Origin: Bradyrhizobium neotropicale
Lineage (GTDB): Bacteria > Pseudomonadota > Alphaproteobacteria > Rhizobiales > Xanthobacteraceae
Assembly: GCF_001641695.1 (NCBI RefSeq)
Contig: NZ_LSEF01000080.1
Span: forward strand, 1-57,965
DNA: 57,965 nucleotides
Direction of reading: 5' to 3'
The notes under the pieces were generated by a model. It saw only the letters and a list, made by a program, of their open reading frames with translations. It ran no database searches and was not told the DNA's origin. This document shows positions 34,803 through 42,723 of this stretch, one piece after another (positions within the stretch are counted from its first letter, which is position 1; each line of letters opens with the position of its first letter). Both the position numbers and the translations under genes were made by a program.

Positions 34803-35582
34803 TCACGTCAGGCCGAGGTTGCGGACCAGCATATAGATCGCCACCGCGAATATGAGCGCAGCGAACACGGTGTTCAACGCACCTTTGCGCTCGGCGAGCA
34901 AGCTGGCGGAGCGGGCGCCAAAGAGCCCGCCGAGAACTCCGCCGGAGACAAACAACGCGGCAAGATACCAATCCACGAGACCGGACAGAGCGTAGTTGGC
35001 CGCCGTCGTCAGCCCGAAGGCGGTCACCGCTACAAGAGAGGAGCCGACCGCATAGAGGATCGGCATGCCGGTGGCCGCGATGAGCGCCGGCACGATCAGG
35101 AAACCGCCGCCTATGCCGAAGAAGCCGGACAAAGCTCCCGTGGCAAGCCCCAAGGCAAGAAGCTTCGGCAGATTTCCGCGGTTGAGCCGGACCGATGGCT
35201 CGCCCTCGCCGGAGCGGCCCTTCAGCATCAGTGCGCCCACGACCATCATGACAATGGCGAACAACGCCAGCAGCTTCTGGCCCTCGACGATCTTGCCGAG
35301 GGTGGAGCCGAGAAAGGCACCGGCCACGCCTGCGGATGCGAACACGGAGGCGCAGCGCCACTTCACGTTGCCGGCGCGGGCGTGGTTGACGAGGTTCGCG
35401 GCGGCGTTCGCCGCGACGGCGATCGCGCTGGTGCCGATCGCCACGTGCGGATCCGACACGCCGACCAGATAGACGAGGAGCGGCACGGCCAAAATCGAGC
35501 CGCCGCCGCCAACCAGCCCTAACGAAAATCCGACCAACGAGCCGGAGGCGAGGCCGAGCGCACCTTGGGTCAGCGCCAGCAT
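34803..35582 (-). CDS. TSUP-family sulfite/sulfur-compound exporter (TauE/SafE)
   Basis: A 259-residue membrane protein with about eight hydrophobic segments and the TSUP repeat signature: SLVGFSLGLVGGGGSILAVPLLVYLVGVSDPHVAIGTSAIAVA, repeated later as ALSGFFGIGGGFLIVPALI. It would export sulfite, thiosulfate or similar anions. It is the third gene of a minus-strand set (ArsR regulator, rhodanese, TSUP) next to a divergent persulfide dioxygenase, the arrangement of BigR-type sulfide detoxification operons. ATG at 35582 follows AGGAG. It ends 2 bp from the stop of the convergent ABC ATPase gene. Confidence 0.87.
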   Translation of the reverse strand: MLALTQGALGLASGSLVGFSLGLVGGGGSILAVPLLVYLVGVSDPHVAIGTSAIAVAANAAANLVNHARAGNVKWRCASVFASAGVAGAFLGSTLGKIVEGQKLLALFAIVMMVVGALMLKGRSGEGEPSVRLNRGNLPKLLALGLATGALSGFFGIGGGFLIVPALIAATGMPILYAVGSSLVAVTAFGLTTAANYALSGLVDWYLAALFVSGGVLGGLFGARSASLLAERKGALNTVFAALIFAVAIYMLVRNLGLT

Positions 35583-35611
35583 AGTGGACGACTCCTGATT
35601 TTAAGCCCCGC

Positions 35612-36160
35612 TCACGCGGCCCGCGCGGGCGAGCCGTACACGCTGCGGTTCCAGGGCGCCCGCATGAGAATACGGGCCATGCCGCAAAAGCCGGTGACAC
35701 CGGCTGTGATCAGCCCGGCGCCGACGAAGGCCGGCACCGCGAAGAACCACGGCGACACGAAGAGGCCGAGCAGCGTACCCATGACAGCAAGACTGCCGGC
35801 GCCGATCTGCACCTGGCGCTGAAGCTCCAGCGGCTGGCGCCGATCGGTCACGACCGGCAGGCCCGCCTTGCGCCAGGCGTCGAGCCCGCCTTCGACGATG
35901 AAGGCTTCACGGGCGTCGCCGAGCTTCCGGGCGAGCCGCGGCGCGTTGGCCTGAGTGCGGGCGCCGCTTTTACAGTGGAAGATGACCGGCTTGCCCTGAT
36001 GCACGGCGAGGTCGATCTCGTCGAGCTTCGACAGGGGGAGATGCCGCGCGCCTGGGATCTTCTCGCGGGCGTGCTCATCGGCTTCGCGGATGTCGATCAG
36101 GAGGGCGCCGCTGTCGAGAAGGCGGCGCGCGTCGGCTGGCTTGATTGCGGGTAGTGACAT
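35612..36160 (-). CDS. Rhodanese with membrane DUF2892 domain (YgaP-like)
   Basis: A 182-residue protein. Residues 1-105 are a rhodanese domain with catalytic Cys63 in the loop FHCKSGART. Residues 115-170 carry two hydrophobic segments of the DUF2892 type (GSLAVMGTLLGLFVSPWFFAVPAFVGAGLITAGV). YgaP of Escherichia coli has the same arrangement. It would move sulfane sulfur from persulfides at the inner membrane. ATG at 36160 follows AGAGGAG. It lies 24 bp after the regulator and 29 bp before the TSUP gene in one operon. Confidence 0.88.
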   Translation of the reverse strand: MSLPAIKPADARRLLDSGALLIDIREADEHAREKIPGARHLPLSKLDEIDLAVHQGKPVIFHCKSGARTQANAPRLARKLGDAREAFIVEGGLDAWRKAGLPVVTDRRQPLELQRQVQIGAGSLAVMGTLLGLFVSPWFFAVPAFVGAGLITAGVTGFCGMARILMRAPWNRSVYGSPARAA

Positions 36161-36184
36161 GATTAGCTCCTCTACTTTCCTGAA

Positions 36185-36514
36185 TTAGTTCTTCGCCTTG
36201 GTGGGCTTGCAAAAGAGCCTGTGCAGCGTGGCAAAGAGTTGCTCGATGCGCGGATCGGCGATGCGATACCAGAGCGTCTGGCTTTCGCGCCGAAAGGTGA
36301 CGAGGCCCTCCTCGCGCATCCTTGCGAGGTGCTGCGACAGGGCCGATTGCGACAGACCCACGGCTTCCGCGAGGGCACCCACGTTGCTCTCGCCGCATTC
36401 GACGAGTTGGCACAGGATCATCAGCCGACGCTCGTTGGCGAGCGCGCGCAGAATGCCGGCGACCTCAACCGCCTGCTTTTCGAAAGTCTCCAGATCGAAG
36501 GCCTGGGAGGCCAT
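36185..36514 (-). CDS. bigR: ArsR-family persulfide sensor (BigR/SqrR-like)
   Basis: A 109-residue winged-helix repressor. The recognition region is ALAEAVGLSQSALSQHLARMREEGLVTFRRESQTLWYRI. Cys35 (in LMILCQLVEC) and Cys102 (in HRLFCKP) correspond to the reactive pair of BigR and SqrR that form a disulfide or tetrasulfide with reactive sulfur; an extra Cys40 is present. The start at 36514 is chosen because AAGGA lies 8 bases before it; ATG at 36538 is in frame but has no ribosome-binding site. It likely represses both its own operon and the divergent dioxygenase. Confidence 0.85.
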   Translation of the reverse strand: MASQAFDLETFEKQAVEVAGILRALANERRLMILCQLVECGESNVGALAEAVGLSQSALSQHLARMREEGLVTFRRESQTLWYRIADPRIEQLFATLHRLFCKPTKAKN

Positions 36515-36543
36515 TGGCCGATTCCTTATTTTAGACATTGCTT

Positions 36544-36562
36544 ATTTAGTGGCTGCTAATAT
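36544..36562. promoter_or_regulatory. Candidate BigR operator between divergent sulfur genes
   Basis: ATTTAG-TGGCTG-CTAATAT is an imperfect A+T-rich inverted repeat (TTAG at 36546-36549, CTAA at 36556-36559) in the gap between the ArsR gene and the dioxygenase gene. BigR-type repressors bind A+T-rich palindromes in this position. The A+T content stands out strongly from the surroundings. Confidence 0.5.
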
Positions 36563-36607
36563 ATCCGTCAAGACCGACCGAACCGGTGGCATCAGGAGGT
36601 TCAAGCC

Positions 36608-37495
36608 ATGTCAAGACAACCCATCATCCGTGCGTTCTTCGACGAGCCGACCAACACGGTGAGCTATCTGGTCGCCGATCCGGCGACCAAGAAGGCCGCC
36701 ATCATCGACCCGGTATTTGACTACGACCACAACTCGGGCGAGGTGGACACGCGCTCGGTCGAGGCGATGTTGAAGGCCGCGGAAGCAGCAGGCTACACGA
36801 TCGAATGGGTGCTCGAGACGCATGCCCATGCCGACCACCTCTCGGGCGCCCCTTTCATCAAGGCGAAAACCGGCGCCCAAATCGGCATCGGCGAGCACAT
36901 CAAGGACGTGCAGCGCATCTTCCGGCCGATATTCAACGCCACCGACCTGAAGACCGACGGCAGCGACTTCGACCGCCTCTTCCGGGACGGCGAGCGCTTC
37001 AAGATCGGCCAACTCGACGTCGAGGTGATCTACACGCCAGGGCACACGCCTGCCGACGTCTCTTACAAGATCGACGATGCCGTGTTCGTCGGCGATACCC
37101 TGTTCATGCCGGACTACGGCACGGCTCGCGCCGACTTCCCCGGCGGCGACGCGCACCAGCTTTACCGGTCGATACGGCGGCTCCTGGCGCTGCCGCCCGA
37201 GACGCGGCTGTTCATGTGTCACGACTATAAGGCTCCCGGCCGCGACACTTACGCCTGGGAGACGACGGTGCGCGAGGAGCGCGAGAAGAACGTCCAGGTC
37301 AGGGAGGGCGTCACGGAGGATGAGTTTGTGGCCCTGCGCCAGGCGCGCGACGCCAAGCTCTCGGCGCCGCGATTGCTGCTGCCCTCCATCCAGGTCAACA
37401 TTCGCGCCGGCAAATTCCCGCCGGCCGAAGCCAACGGAGTACGCTATCTCACCATTCCCGTGACGCTGAAGGGAGGAGCGGAGACCTGCGTCTAA
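36608..37495 (+). CDS. Persulfide dioxygenase (ETHE1/Blh-like)
   Basis: A 295-residue metallo-beta-lactamase-fold protein that would oxidise glutathione persulfide to sulfite. The metal motif HAHADH has His72, His74 and Asp76; His146 (YTPGHTPAD) follows, then FVGDTLFMPDYGTARADFPGGDAHQLY and MCHDYKAPGRDTYAWETT, which are typical of ETHE1 and Blh. ATG at 36608 follows AGGAGG by 8 bases. Unlike some Blh proteins it has no rhodanese domain; that activity is encoded separately on the other strand. The product sulfite would be exported by the TSUP protein. Confidence 0.88.
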   Translation: MSRQPIIRAFFDEPTNTVSYLVADPATKKAAIIDPVFDYDHNSGEVDTRSVEAMLKAAEAAGYTIEWVLETHAHADHLSGAPFIKAKTGAQIGIGEHIKDVQRIFRPIFNATDLKTDGSDFDRLFRDGERFKIGQLDVEVIYTPGHTPADVSYKIDDAVFVGDTLFMPDYGTARADFPGGDAHQLYRSIRRLLALPPETRLFMCHDYKAPGRDTYAWETTVREEREKNVQVREGVTEDEFVALRQARDAKLSAPRLLLPSIQVNIRAGKFPPAEANGVRYLTIPVTLKGGAETCV

Positions 37496-37656
37496 GCGCA
37501 GGCCAGTCGGTATCGCCTGCGCGGCGCTTTGACCCGGAACCGAGATGGGACCGAATCGGACCGGGCGCACCGGCGCAGTCACGGGCTTTTTATCCTTCGT
37601 GACCGCCGCACAGCTTCAAAGCCGCAAGCGACACCCCACTTCAACATCGAATGATA

Positions 37657-37675
37657 TCCATCATCTCATGATGGA
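37657..37675. promoter_or_regulatory. Perfect 8-bp inverted repeat upstream of small gene
   Basis: TCCATCAT-CTC-ATGATGGA lies 24 bp before the ATG at 37700. It could be an operator or an RNA hairpin near the ribosome-binding site. The 37496-37656 interval has no other visible feature. Confidence 0.4.
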
Positions 37676-37699
37676 CGTCAGCTAATGTTTGGAGTCGAC

Positions 37700-37876
37700 A
37701 TGGGCGAAGTTATTCAGTTTGTCTCGCGGTCCGAGCGCGAGCGGCTGCGCCTCATCAAGGAGGCGCGCGCGATCTACGACAGCATCTTCCCGCCGGCTGA
37801 TCCGGCGAGCGCGCAGCAGGGCAGCGCAACGATCACTCGGGCGGTCAGCGGCAACGACGGGGGCAACCTCGCGTGA
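37700..37876 (+). CDS. Small hypothetical protein
   Basis: A 58-residue protein beginning MGEVIQFVSRSERERLRLIKEARAIYDSIF. The first half is a charged amphipathic helix preceded by the EVIxF strand seen in many short rhizobial proteins; the second half (PPADPASAQQGSATITRAVSG) looks unstructured. ATG at 37700 follows GGAG by 5 bases. Its stop overlaps the GTG start of the next gene (GTGA), so the two are coupled. Confidence 0.6.
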   Translation: MGEVIQFVSRSERERLRLIKEARAIYDSIFPPADPASAQQGSATITRAVSGNDGGNLA

Positions 37877-38082
37877 TCAAGATCATCGCCGTGCTTTGCA
37901 GTCTCTCCTCTCCGGCAAACTGCCACGAGCAGATTGTCACCACCTCGGACTTCGCCAACGTCTCGGTGCAGTCCTGCCTGATGGGCGCACCACAGCTCGC
38001 CGAATGGATGAACCAGCATCCGGCCGAGCGCCTCGCGGCATGGCGCTGCGTGATCGGTCAACAGAACGGCAGGGGAATTTAG
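37873..38082 (+). CDS. Small secreted or Cys-rich hypothetical protein
   Basis: A 69-residue protein starting with GTG, coupled by a 4-bp overlap to the previous gene. It begins MIKIIAVLCSLSSPANCHEQ, a short hydrophobic start that could be a weak signal peptide. Cysteines at residues 9, 17, 35 and 59 could form two disulfides, and QSCLMGAPQLAEWMNQHPAERLAAWRCVIG is a likely helix pair. Proteins with this Cys-x(n)-Cys pattern are common as unnamed small rhizobial proteins. Function unknown. Confidence 0.6.
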   Translation: MIKIIAVLCSLSSPANCHEQIVTTSDFANVSVQSCLMGAPQLAEWMNQHPAERLAAWRCVIGQQNGRGI

Positions 38083-38250
38083 GGTCGCGCGGCCGCTTTC
38101 CCTGGGCGATTCGATCCGCTTCGTCGCAACAGCCGTGGTGACTGACGAGGACCTATCGAGCCAAGACCGGCTCAAGCAAATCGAACGGTGACGACAATCC
38201 ATCATCGGAGTAACCTGCCGTGCAGCCGTTTGGCAGCAGGGGGAAACCGG

Positions 38251-39192
38251 ATGGAAGTCGCCAGCCTCGTCCTTCCCGTGTTCGCGATCATCGTCACCGG
38301 CTGGCTCGCCGGGGAGCTCGACTATCTCTCGCGCTCGCTTGCCGACGCGCTGGTGCATTTTGCCTACAACGTGGCAATGCCGGCGCTGCTGATCGTCACG
38401 ATCGCGCAGGAGCCGGCACGCAATCTCCTCGAATGGCGCTTTCTGCTCGCCTTCGGCGGCGGCTCGCTGCTCTGCTTCGCGCTGGTCTTCCTGACGGTTC
38501 GCGCCGGATCAGAGCATGATCTCGCCAGCAGCACGATCCATGGAATGGCCGCGGCGATGACCAATACCGGGTTCGTGGCGCTGCCGATCCTGCACGCCAT
38601 CTACGGCCAGCCTGCCGTCCTGCCCGCCGCGGTAGCGACCGTGTTCGTGGCAGCCGTGATGTTTCCGATCACGGTCATCCTGCTTGAACGGCAGAACGCG
38701 CACGGGCGATCTTCGCACCCCGCCGGATTGGCGAAGCAGATCCTGCTCAATCCGATGGTGCTGTCGACCCTCATCGGTCTCGTGTGGGCAATCACAGGCT
38801 TGCCGATTCCGAAGCCGGTCGCAGCTTACCTGAACATGATCGCGGCCGCGCTCACGCCCTGCGCGCTGTTTGCCATCGGACTTGGTCTGTCGGTCGAAGG
38901 CCTGCGTTCCAACCTCAGGGCATCGTTCGCGCTCGCGGCCGTGAAGCTGGTGATCATGCCGCTGATCGTCTACGGACTTTGCGTCGTCTCAGGCCTCAAT
39001 CCACTCTACACCGTCGCCGCAGTCGTCTGCGCGGCCGTGCCGACGGCAAAGACCGTGTACGTCCTGGCCCACGAGCATAAGGTCGAGGAGAAACTGGTCG
39101 CGGCCACGGTTTCGATCACGACGATGCTGTCGGTCGGGACATTGCTGGTCGCGCTCTACCTGCTTTCCGGACTGGCGACGGTCGCGAGCTGA
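38251..39192 (+). CDS. AEC-family (auxin efflux carrier) permease
   Basis: A 313-residue membrane protein with ten hydrophobic segments of the AEC type: LPVFAIIVTGWLAG at the start, NVAMPALLIVTIA, GMAAAMTNTGFVALPIL, a central cytoplasmic loop (ERQNAHGRSSHPAG), and PTAKTVYVLAHEH near the end. Bacterial AEC proteins move organic acids such as malonate or malate. ATG at 38251 is preferred, with AGGGGGAAA before it. The last 37 bp overlap the 3' end of the convergent GT87-like gene. Confidence 0.85.
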   Translation: MEVASLVLPVFAIIVTGWLAGELDYLSRSLADALVHFAYNVAMPALLIVTIAQEPARNLLEWRFLLAFGGGSLLCFALVFLTVRAGSEHDLASSTIHGMAAAMTNTGFVALPILHAIYGQPAVLPAAVATVFVAAVMFPITVILLERQNAHGRSSHPAGLAKQILLNPMVLSTLIGLVWAITGLPIPKPVAAYLNMIAAALTPCALFAIGLGLSVEGLRSNLRASFALAAVKLVIMPLIVYGLCVVSGLNPLYTVAAVVCAAVPTAKTVYVLAHEHKVEEKLVAATVSITTMLSVGTLLVALYLLSGLATVAS

Positions 39193-40577
39193 CGCGCACG
39201 CCAATCGCCCAAAGACGGGACCTCCTCTGGCGCGAGACAGGCATCATCGCAGGATGCGGCCAGCGATCTCGGCGCGAGCCGGTCGCCAGAACTCGCGGCC
39301 TGCACAGCGCCGAAATCAAGCAACATGGTGCCGTAGCAAATGACGGCGGCGCTCAGGGGCCCGAAACTGTCCATGAAGGCGTATCCGAACAGGGAGGCTG
39401 ACGCAGGAAGGCCGATGGCACAGACCAGAATGATCGCGATCGATGCCGGCCTGAGACCCGCAATCAACACTGCGGCGTAGATCGCCAATTCGAAGAAGGC
39501 ATATTCCTTGAGGCGCGGCGAACACAGATAGAGGGCGTACATCGCGATCGCTGTCAGCCGCGCTGCCTGACGCGGGTGTTCGATCAGCCAGCAATCAAGC
39601 CGCATCAGGAAGAAGATGCGGCGGGACTTCCCGTAGTCTCCCATCGATCGCACCACCGTCATGACGAGAGGCGCGACAACGCCCAGTACGCAGGCCGCAT
39701 ACAAGGCGAAAACGACCGGTCGTTGATCGGCCAACCCGAGACGCGTGGCCAGATCCATAGCCAGGACGAAGAAGGACGGATTTCTCTCGCCCAGGGCGAC
39801 GCTATGTTGCCCCTGTATTTGACCCGAGATCGCGCTGAGCCAGCTGTGGAACAGATCGGCGTACAGAGTCATGGAGATGACAATGGGGAGCGCGAACATT
39901 GCCGAAGCCGTCGCGATCAAGGTGACCTTCCTGGCGCGAGACAACGGCAGCAGGTAAAGGGCAGCCACGACCGGAAAGAAGACGAGCTTGAACGACAGGA
40001 GCAGGCCCAGCAGCGCCGCACCGAGCAGACGGAATGGGAAGTCGAGCTCGCTCTCGCCTGCCGGACGTTCGGAAGGCAGGAGGAGCGCAAGCGATACTGC
40101 GGTCAGGAGCCCGGTGAAGATAACGAAGTTCCCGGAGGCCCAAGTCCATTCGAAGCCGAGGAAGCCGCCGATACAGAGTACGCGCAGAGACACATCCCGA
40201 ACAGTCGAGCGACCGGAAGCGACGCCGGGCAGGAGCAGACCGCAGAGAAGTGCGATCGCCAGGAACAGACCTCGGTAGTGCGTTAAAAGGAGTCCGCCGG
40301 CGCAGATCGGGCGAAAGGCATCGAGCGTTACCGGCAGGTAGGGATAGGAGAGCTTCGTATCCTTCAGATTATTGACGTAGTACGGATCCAGGCCCGCGGC
40401 ATGTGCATCGACGGCCGCGCAGTTGACCCGGGTATCCCAGCCGTACTGCGCATCCAGGCTAGCGTCGGAGACGAGGCTTCCCAAAAGGAGCGCGGCGACG
40501 ACACCGATCAAGAATGTCAGCCAGATCTTGGATGGCTGTCGGGCAAGCGGGTGCGCCGAGAAGTTTCTTTCGGCCAT
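39156..40577 (-). CDS. GT87/DUF2029-like polytopic membrane glycosyltransferase
   Basis: A 473-residue membrane protein with about ten hydrophobic segments. The first periplasmic loop contains DAHAAGLDPYYVNNLKDTKLSYPYLPVTLDAFRP, the DxHxxGxxPY-type pattern of GT87 mannosyltransferase-like proteins, which use polyprenyl-linked sugars. LGFEWTWASGNFVIFTGLL and SFKLVFFPVVAALYLLPL are also typical. The substrate is unknown. It is monocistronic. The 3' ends of this gene and the AEC gene overlap by 37 bp, so both C-termini are encoded on opposite strands of one stretch. Confidence 0.72.
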   Translation of the reverse strand: MAERNFSAHPLARQPSKIWLTFLIGVVAALLLGSLVSDASLDAQYGWDTRVNCAAVDAHAAGLDPYYVNNLKDTKLSYPYLPVTLDAFRPICAGGLLLTHYRGLFLAIALLCGLLLPGVASGRSTVRDVSLRVLCIGGFLGFEWTWASGNFVIFTGLLTAVSLALLLPSERPAGESELDFPFRLLGAALLGLLLSFKLVFFPVVAALYLLPLSRARKVTLIATASAMFALPIVISMTLYADLFHSWLSAISGQIQGQHSVALGERNPSFFVLAMDLATRLGLADQRPVVFALYAACVLGVVAPLVMTVVRSMGDYGKSRRIFFLMRLDCWLIEHPRQAARLTAIAMYALYLCSPRLKEYAFFELAIYAAVLIAGLRPASIAIILVCAIGLPASASLFGYAFMDSFGPLSAAVICYGTMLLDFGAVQAASSGDRLAPRSLAASCDDACLAPEEVPSLGDWRARQLATVASPESR

Positions 40578-40761
40578 GAGACTGCCTTCGCGCGAGAGCG
40601 TCGCGCACCCGCGTCAGGAGGATCGTCGGCAGGCGTGATGACAGCGATTAGAGCAACACGATCTAAAGTGGAGTAAAGGGCGGCTGCGCAAGCATCTTTT
40701 CGCGATCGAAAAGCAGCCGTGGTTAACGGCCAGTTGCCAGTTGGCGCGCCGGGCTGAGCCT

Positions 40762-41052
40762 CTACCTGATCGGCGGGTTGGTGTTGCTCCAGGTGGGGAC
40801 GGCGTTGGTCACGCCGACCGACGGCCAATTGTATGTGCCGATCGATGGCGCCGTGACCGTCCCGATCGCCGGTCCGGAGCTGCCGTAGGTCCTGGGTTGC
40901 GCTGCTGCGGACACTCCGACGCTCCCGTAGCTCGGAGCCACCACACGCGTGGCATGGTGTCGGACAGACCTGCTCTTCGCCTCGGCGGCGAAGGGTGCCG
41001 CAAGCAGCCCGACAGTGATGATTGCGGTAATGGCGAGTCTGGTGCTTGTCAT
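40762..41052 (-). CDS. Small secreted hypothetical protein
   Basis: A 96-residue protein with a clear signal peptide (MTSTRLAITAIITVGLLAAPFAAEA, cleavage near residue 25). The mature part is Ser/Thr/Pro/Gly-rich and repeats short Tyr-Gly and Gly-Thr pieces (PSYGSVGVS, RTYGSSGPAIGTVTAPSIGTYNWPSVG), probably disordered in the periplasm or on the surface. ATG at 41052 follows AAAGGA. No family recognised. It has no cotranscribed partner. Confidence 0.65.
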   Translation of the reverse strand: MTSTRLAITAIITVGLLAAPFAAEAKSRSVRHHATRVVAPSYGSVGVSAAAQPRTYGSSGPAIGTVTAPSIGTYNWPSVGVTNAVPTWSNTNPPIR

Positions 41053-41163
41053 GGCTGATCCTTTCGTCGGCGCGCCTGCCGCTCATCGATGCAATGGATG
41101 CGTGCAGGCCAGACTTACAACGCCGCGCAACTCGAAATGTGCCGGAGTGCAACGACGTTGTGA

Positions 41164-41412
41164 TCAGCGGCGCTTGGGGCGGCACGGCTTGCGGTTATGC
41201 CGCTCCTTCACGGTCGCGACCGCATGCATCATATCCTTGAGGGCCGCGACCGCCTTGCCGTCGCCGATCACGTTGTCGGGATGCGTTTCCAGACGCTCGA
41301 TCACGGCGAGCAACGCGTCGGCGATCTGGCCGATCTGCTTTCCATAGCTGGCGACATCCGACAGGACGTCGCGCTCGACTTCCGGCGGCGAGAGATCAGC
41401 ACGCGAATTCAG
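41164..41412 (-). CDS. Small coupled protein with apparent CTG start
   Basis: An 82-residue reading frame with strong protein-like composition and no ATG, GTG or TTG before residue 34. From the CTG at 41412-41410 it reads NSRADLSPPEVERDVLSDV, then SYGKQIGQIADALLAVIERL and a basic end (RHNRKPCRPKRR). The CTG overlaps the stop of the upstream ArsR-type gene as CTGA, exactly where an ATGA coupling would be. It is too long and regular to be chance. Alternatives: a start codon lost by mutation (recent pseudogene) or a sequencing error at one base. No family recognised; the helical middle suggests a small bundle. Confidence 0.55.
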   Translation of the reverse strand: MNSRADLSPPEVERDVLSDVASYGKQIGQIADALLAVIERLETHPDNVIGDGKAVAALKDMMHAVATVKERHNRKPCRPKRR

Positions 41413-42137
41413 GGGCGCGCATTCGACAAGCCGCGCCGATTGCCATCGCCCAGATCAATGCCGAATGTCCTGCGCAAGCCGATTTGGCCGGCCGGCGTGA
41501 TGCGCACGATCCGCGTGTCGCGATCCCGCCTCAGCCAGCCACGCTCCAGGCAGCACCGGTGAATTTCCGCACCGACGTGACCGGCGACGTGATAGCGGCG
41601 CTCGCTCCAATCCAGGCATGGTCGGCAGAAGATGCGCCTGCTCCCGGGCTTCGGCGCCAGCTCGGCACCAAACGCGGTGAGGAAACGTGCCCCCGAAACC
41701 GTCAGCTCGCCGCCGTCATCGGTGAGGACGACGTGCCCCTTGGCAAGGAGGCCGTCGGCGATGGCGACGCCCAGATAGCCGGCCAGATGGTCATAGCAGG
41801 TGCGCGCGAAACGGAGCCGGTCGTCGGCGATCGAGCGCGGCTGGTGGCGCTGCGGGACTTCGATCGCGGCAACGGCCTTGATGCCCTCCAGCATCCTGGC
41901 GACCAGGGGCGAGGCAATGCGGTAATAGCGGTTGCGGCGCTTCTGCGTCACGTGAAGCAGCCGCGCGCCGACCAGCTTGCCGAGATGTCCGCTCGCAGTG
42001 GATCTCGATATTCGTGCGCGCGCGGCGAGCTCGCTCGCAGTCAGCGCCTGTCCGCCCATCAGCGCCGCCAGCATGGTGGCGCGGGCGGTGTCGCCAACCA
42101 GCGCCGCCACCTCGACCATGTTTGCCGCCGCGACCAT
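41409..42137 (-). CDS. ArsR-type winged-helix transcriptional regulator, two-domain
   Basis: A 242-residue regulator. The N-terminal ArsR/HTH_20 domain (about 1-80) shows LVGDTARATMLAALMGGQALTASELAARARISRSTASGHLGKLVGARLL. The C-terminal domain contains CRPCLDWSERRYHVAGHVGAEIHRCCLERGWLRRDRDTR, the extension seen in ArsR regulators of the YczG/HTH_20 long type; CxxCLDWSxRxxHLxG is its hallmark. Clustered Cys and His there could bind metal. Its stop overlaps the small CTG-started gene. It is divergent from the RidA gene across 113 bp. Confidence 0.8.
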   Translation of the reverse strand: MVAAANMVEVAALVGDTARATMLAALMGGQALTASELAARARISRSTASGHLGKLVGARLLHVTQKRRNRYYRIASPLVARMLEGIKAVAAIEVPQRHQPRSIADDRLRFARTCYDHLAGYLGVAIADGLLAKGHVVLTDDGGELTVSGARFLTAFGAELAPKPGSRRIFCRPCLDWSERRYHVAGHVGAEIHRCCLERGWLRRDRDTRIVRITPAGQIGLRRTFGIDLGDGNRRGLSNARP

Positions 42138-42250
42138 GGAGAAATCGTATCGCGGCGATCCCGGCGCGACAACGGGAATGGTTTGGCGCCGGCCGAACCA
42201 TTCGGTGCTGAGCGCGCCCTATCGTAGCCTTCCAAATCCGGAGGAGCCGC

Positions 42251-42655
42251 ATGAAACGAATCCGCGTGGAGCCGCTGTCGACCTATCTGGAGCGTCGCCG
42301 CAAAGGCCCGATCTATCCGGTCGTCGTCGCCGAGGGCCTAGTCTATCTGTCCGGCCTGCCGCCGTTCGACCCTGATACAGGCGACATCAAGCGGTTGCCG
42401 TTCGAGCGACAAGTCGAGATCGTGTTCGATCAGATGAAGCGCTGCCTGGAAGCGGCGGGGTCCTCGCTGGCACGGGTCATCAAGTGCAATGTCTATTGCA
42501 CGCCAGATCCGGCGCACTTCATCGCATTCAACGAGGTCTACGCCCGCTACTTCCAGGAGGAATCGCCCGCGCGCATCTTCGTGCATGTCCCGTCATGGCC
42601 CGGACCGTTCGACGTGGAGGTCGACTGCGTCGCGCTGGCAGGTCCCGGCGGCTGA
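42251..42655 (+). CDS. RidA/YjgF-family protein
   Basis: A 134-residue protein of the Rid family, which hydrolyses reactive enamine/imine intermediates. Features are VVVAEGLVYLSGLPPFDPDTGDI, VFDQMKRCLEAAGSSLARVIKCNVYCTP and the closing PARIFVHVPSWPGPFDVEVDCVAL; the arginine of PAR is the residue that holds the substrate carboxylate in active Rid proteins. ATG at 42251 follows GGAGGA by 6 bases. It is divergent from the ArsR-type gene. Confidence 0.87.
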   Translation: MKRIRVEPLSTYLERRRKGPIYPVVVAEGLVYLSGLPPFDPDTGDIKRLPFERQVEIVFDQMKRCLEAAGSSLARVIKCNVYCTPDPAHFIAFNEVYARYFQEESPARIFVHVPSWPGPFDVEVDCVALAGPGG

Positions 42656-42723
42656 GACCGGCCGCCTTCGGATGGACCCGAATCAGCGCTAGTGCATTGC
42701 CTTCAGCGACTTCCCTGGACGCG

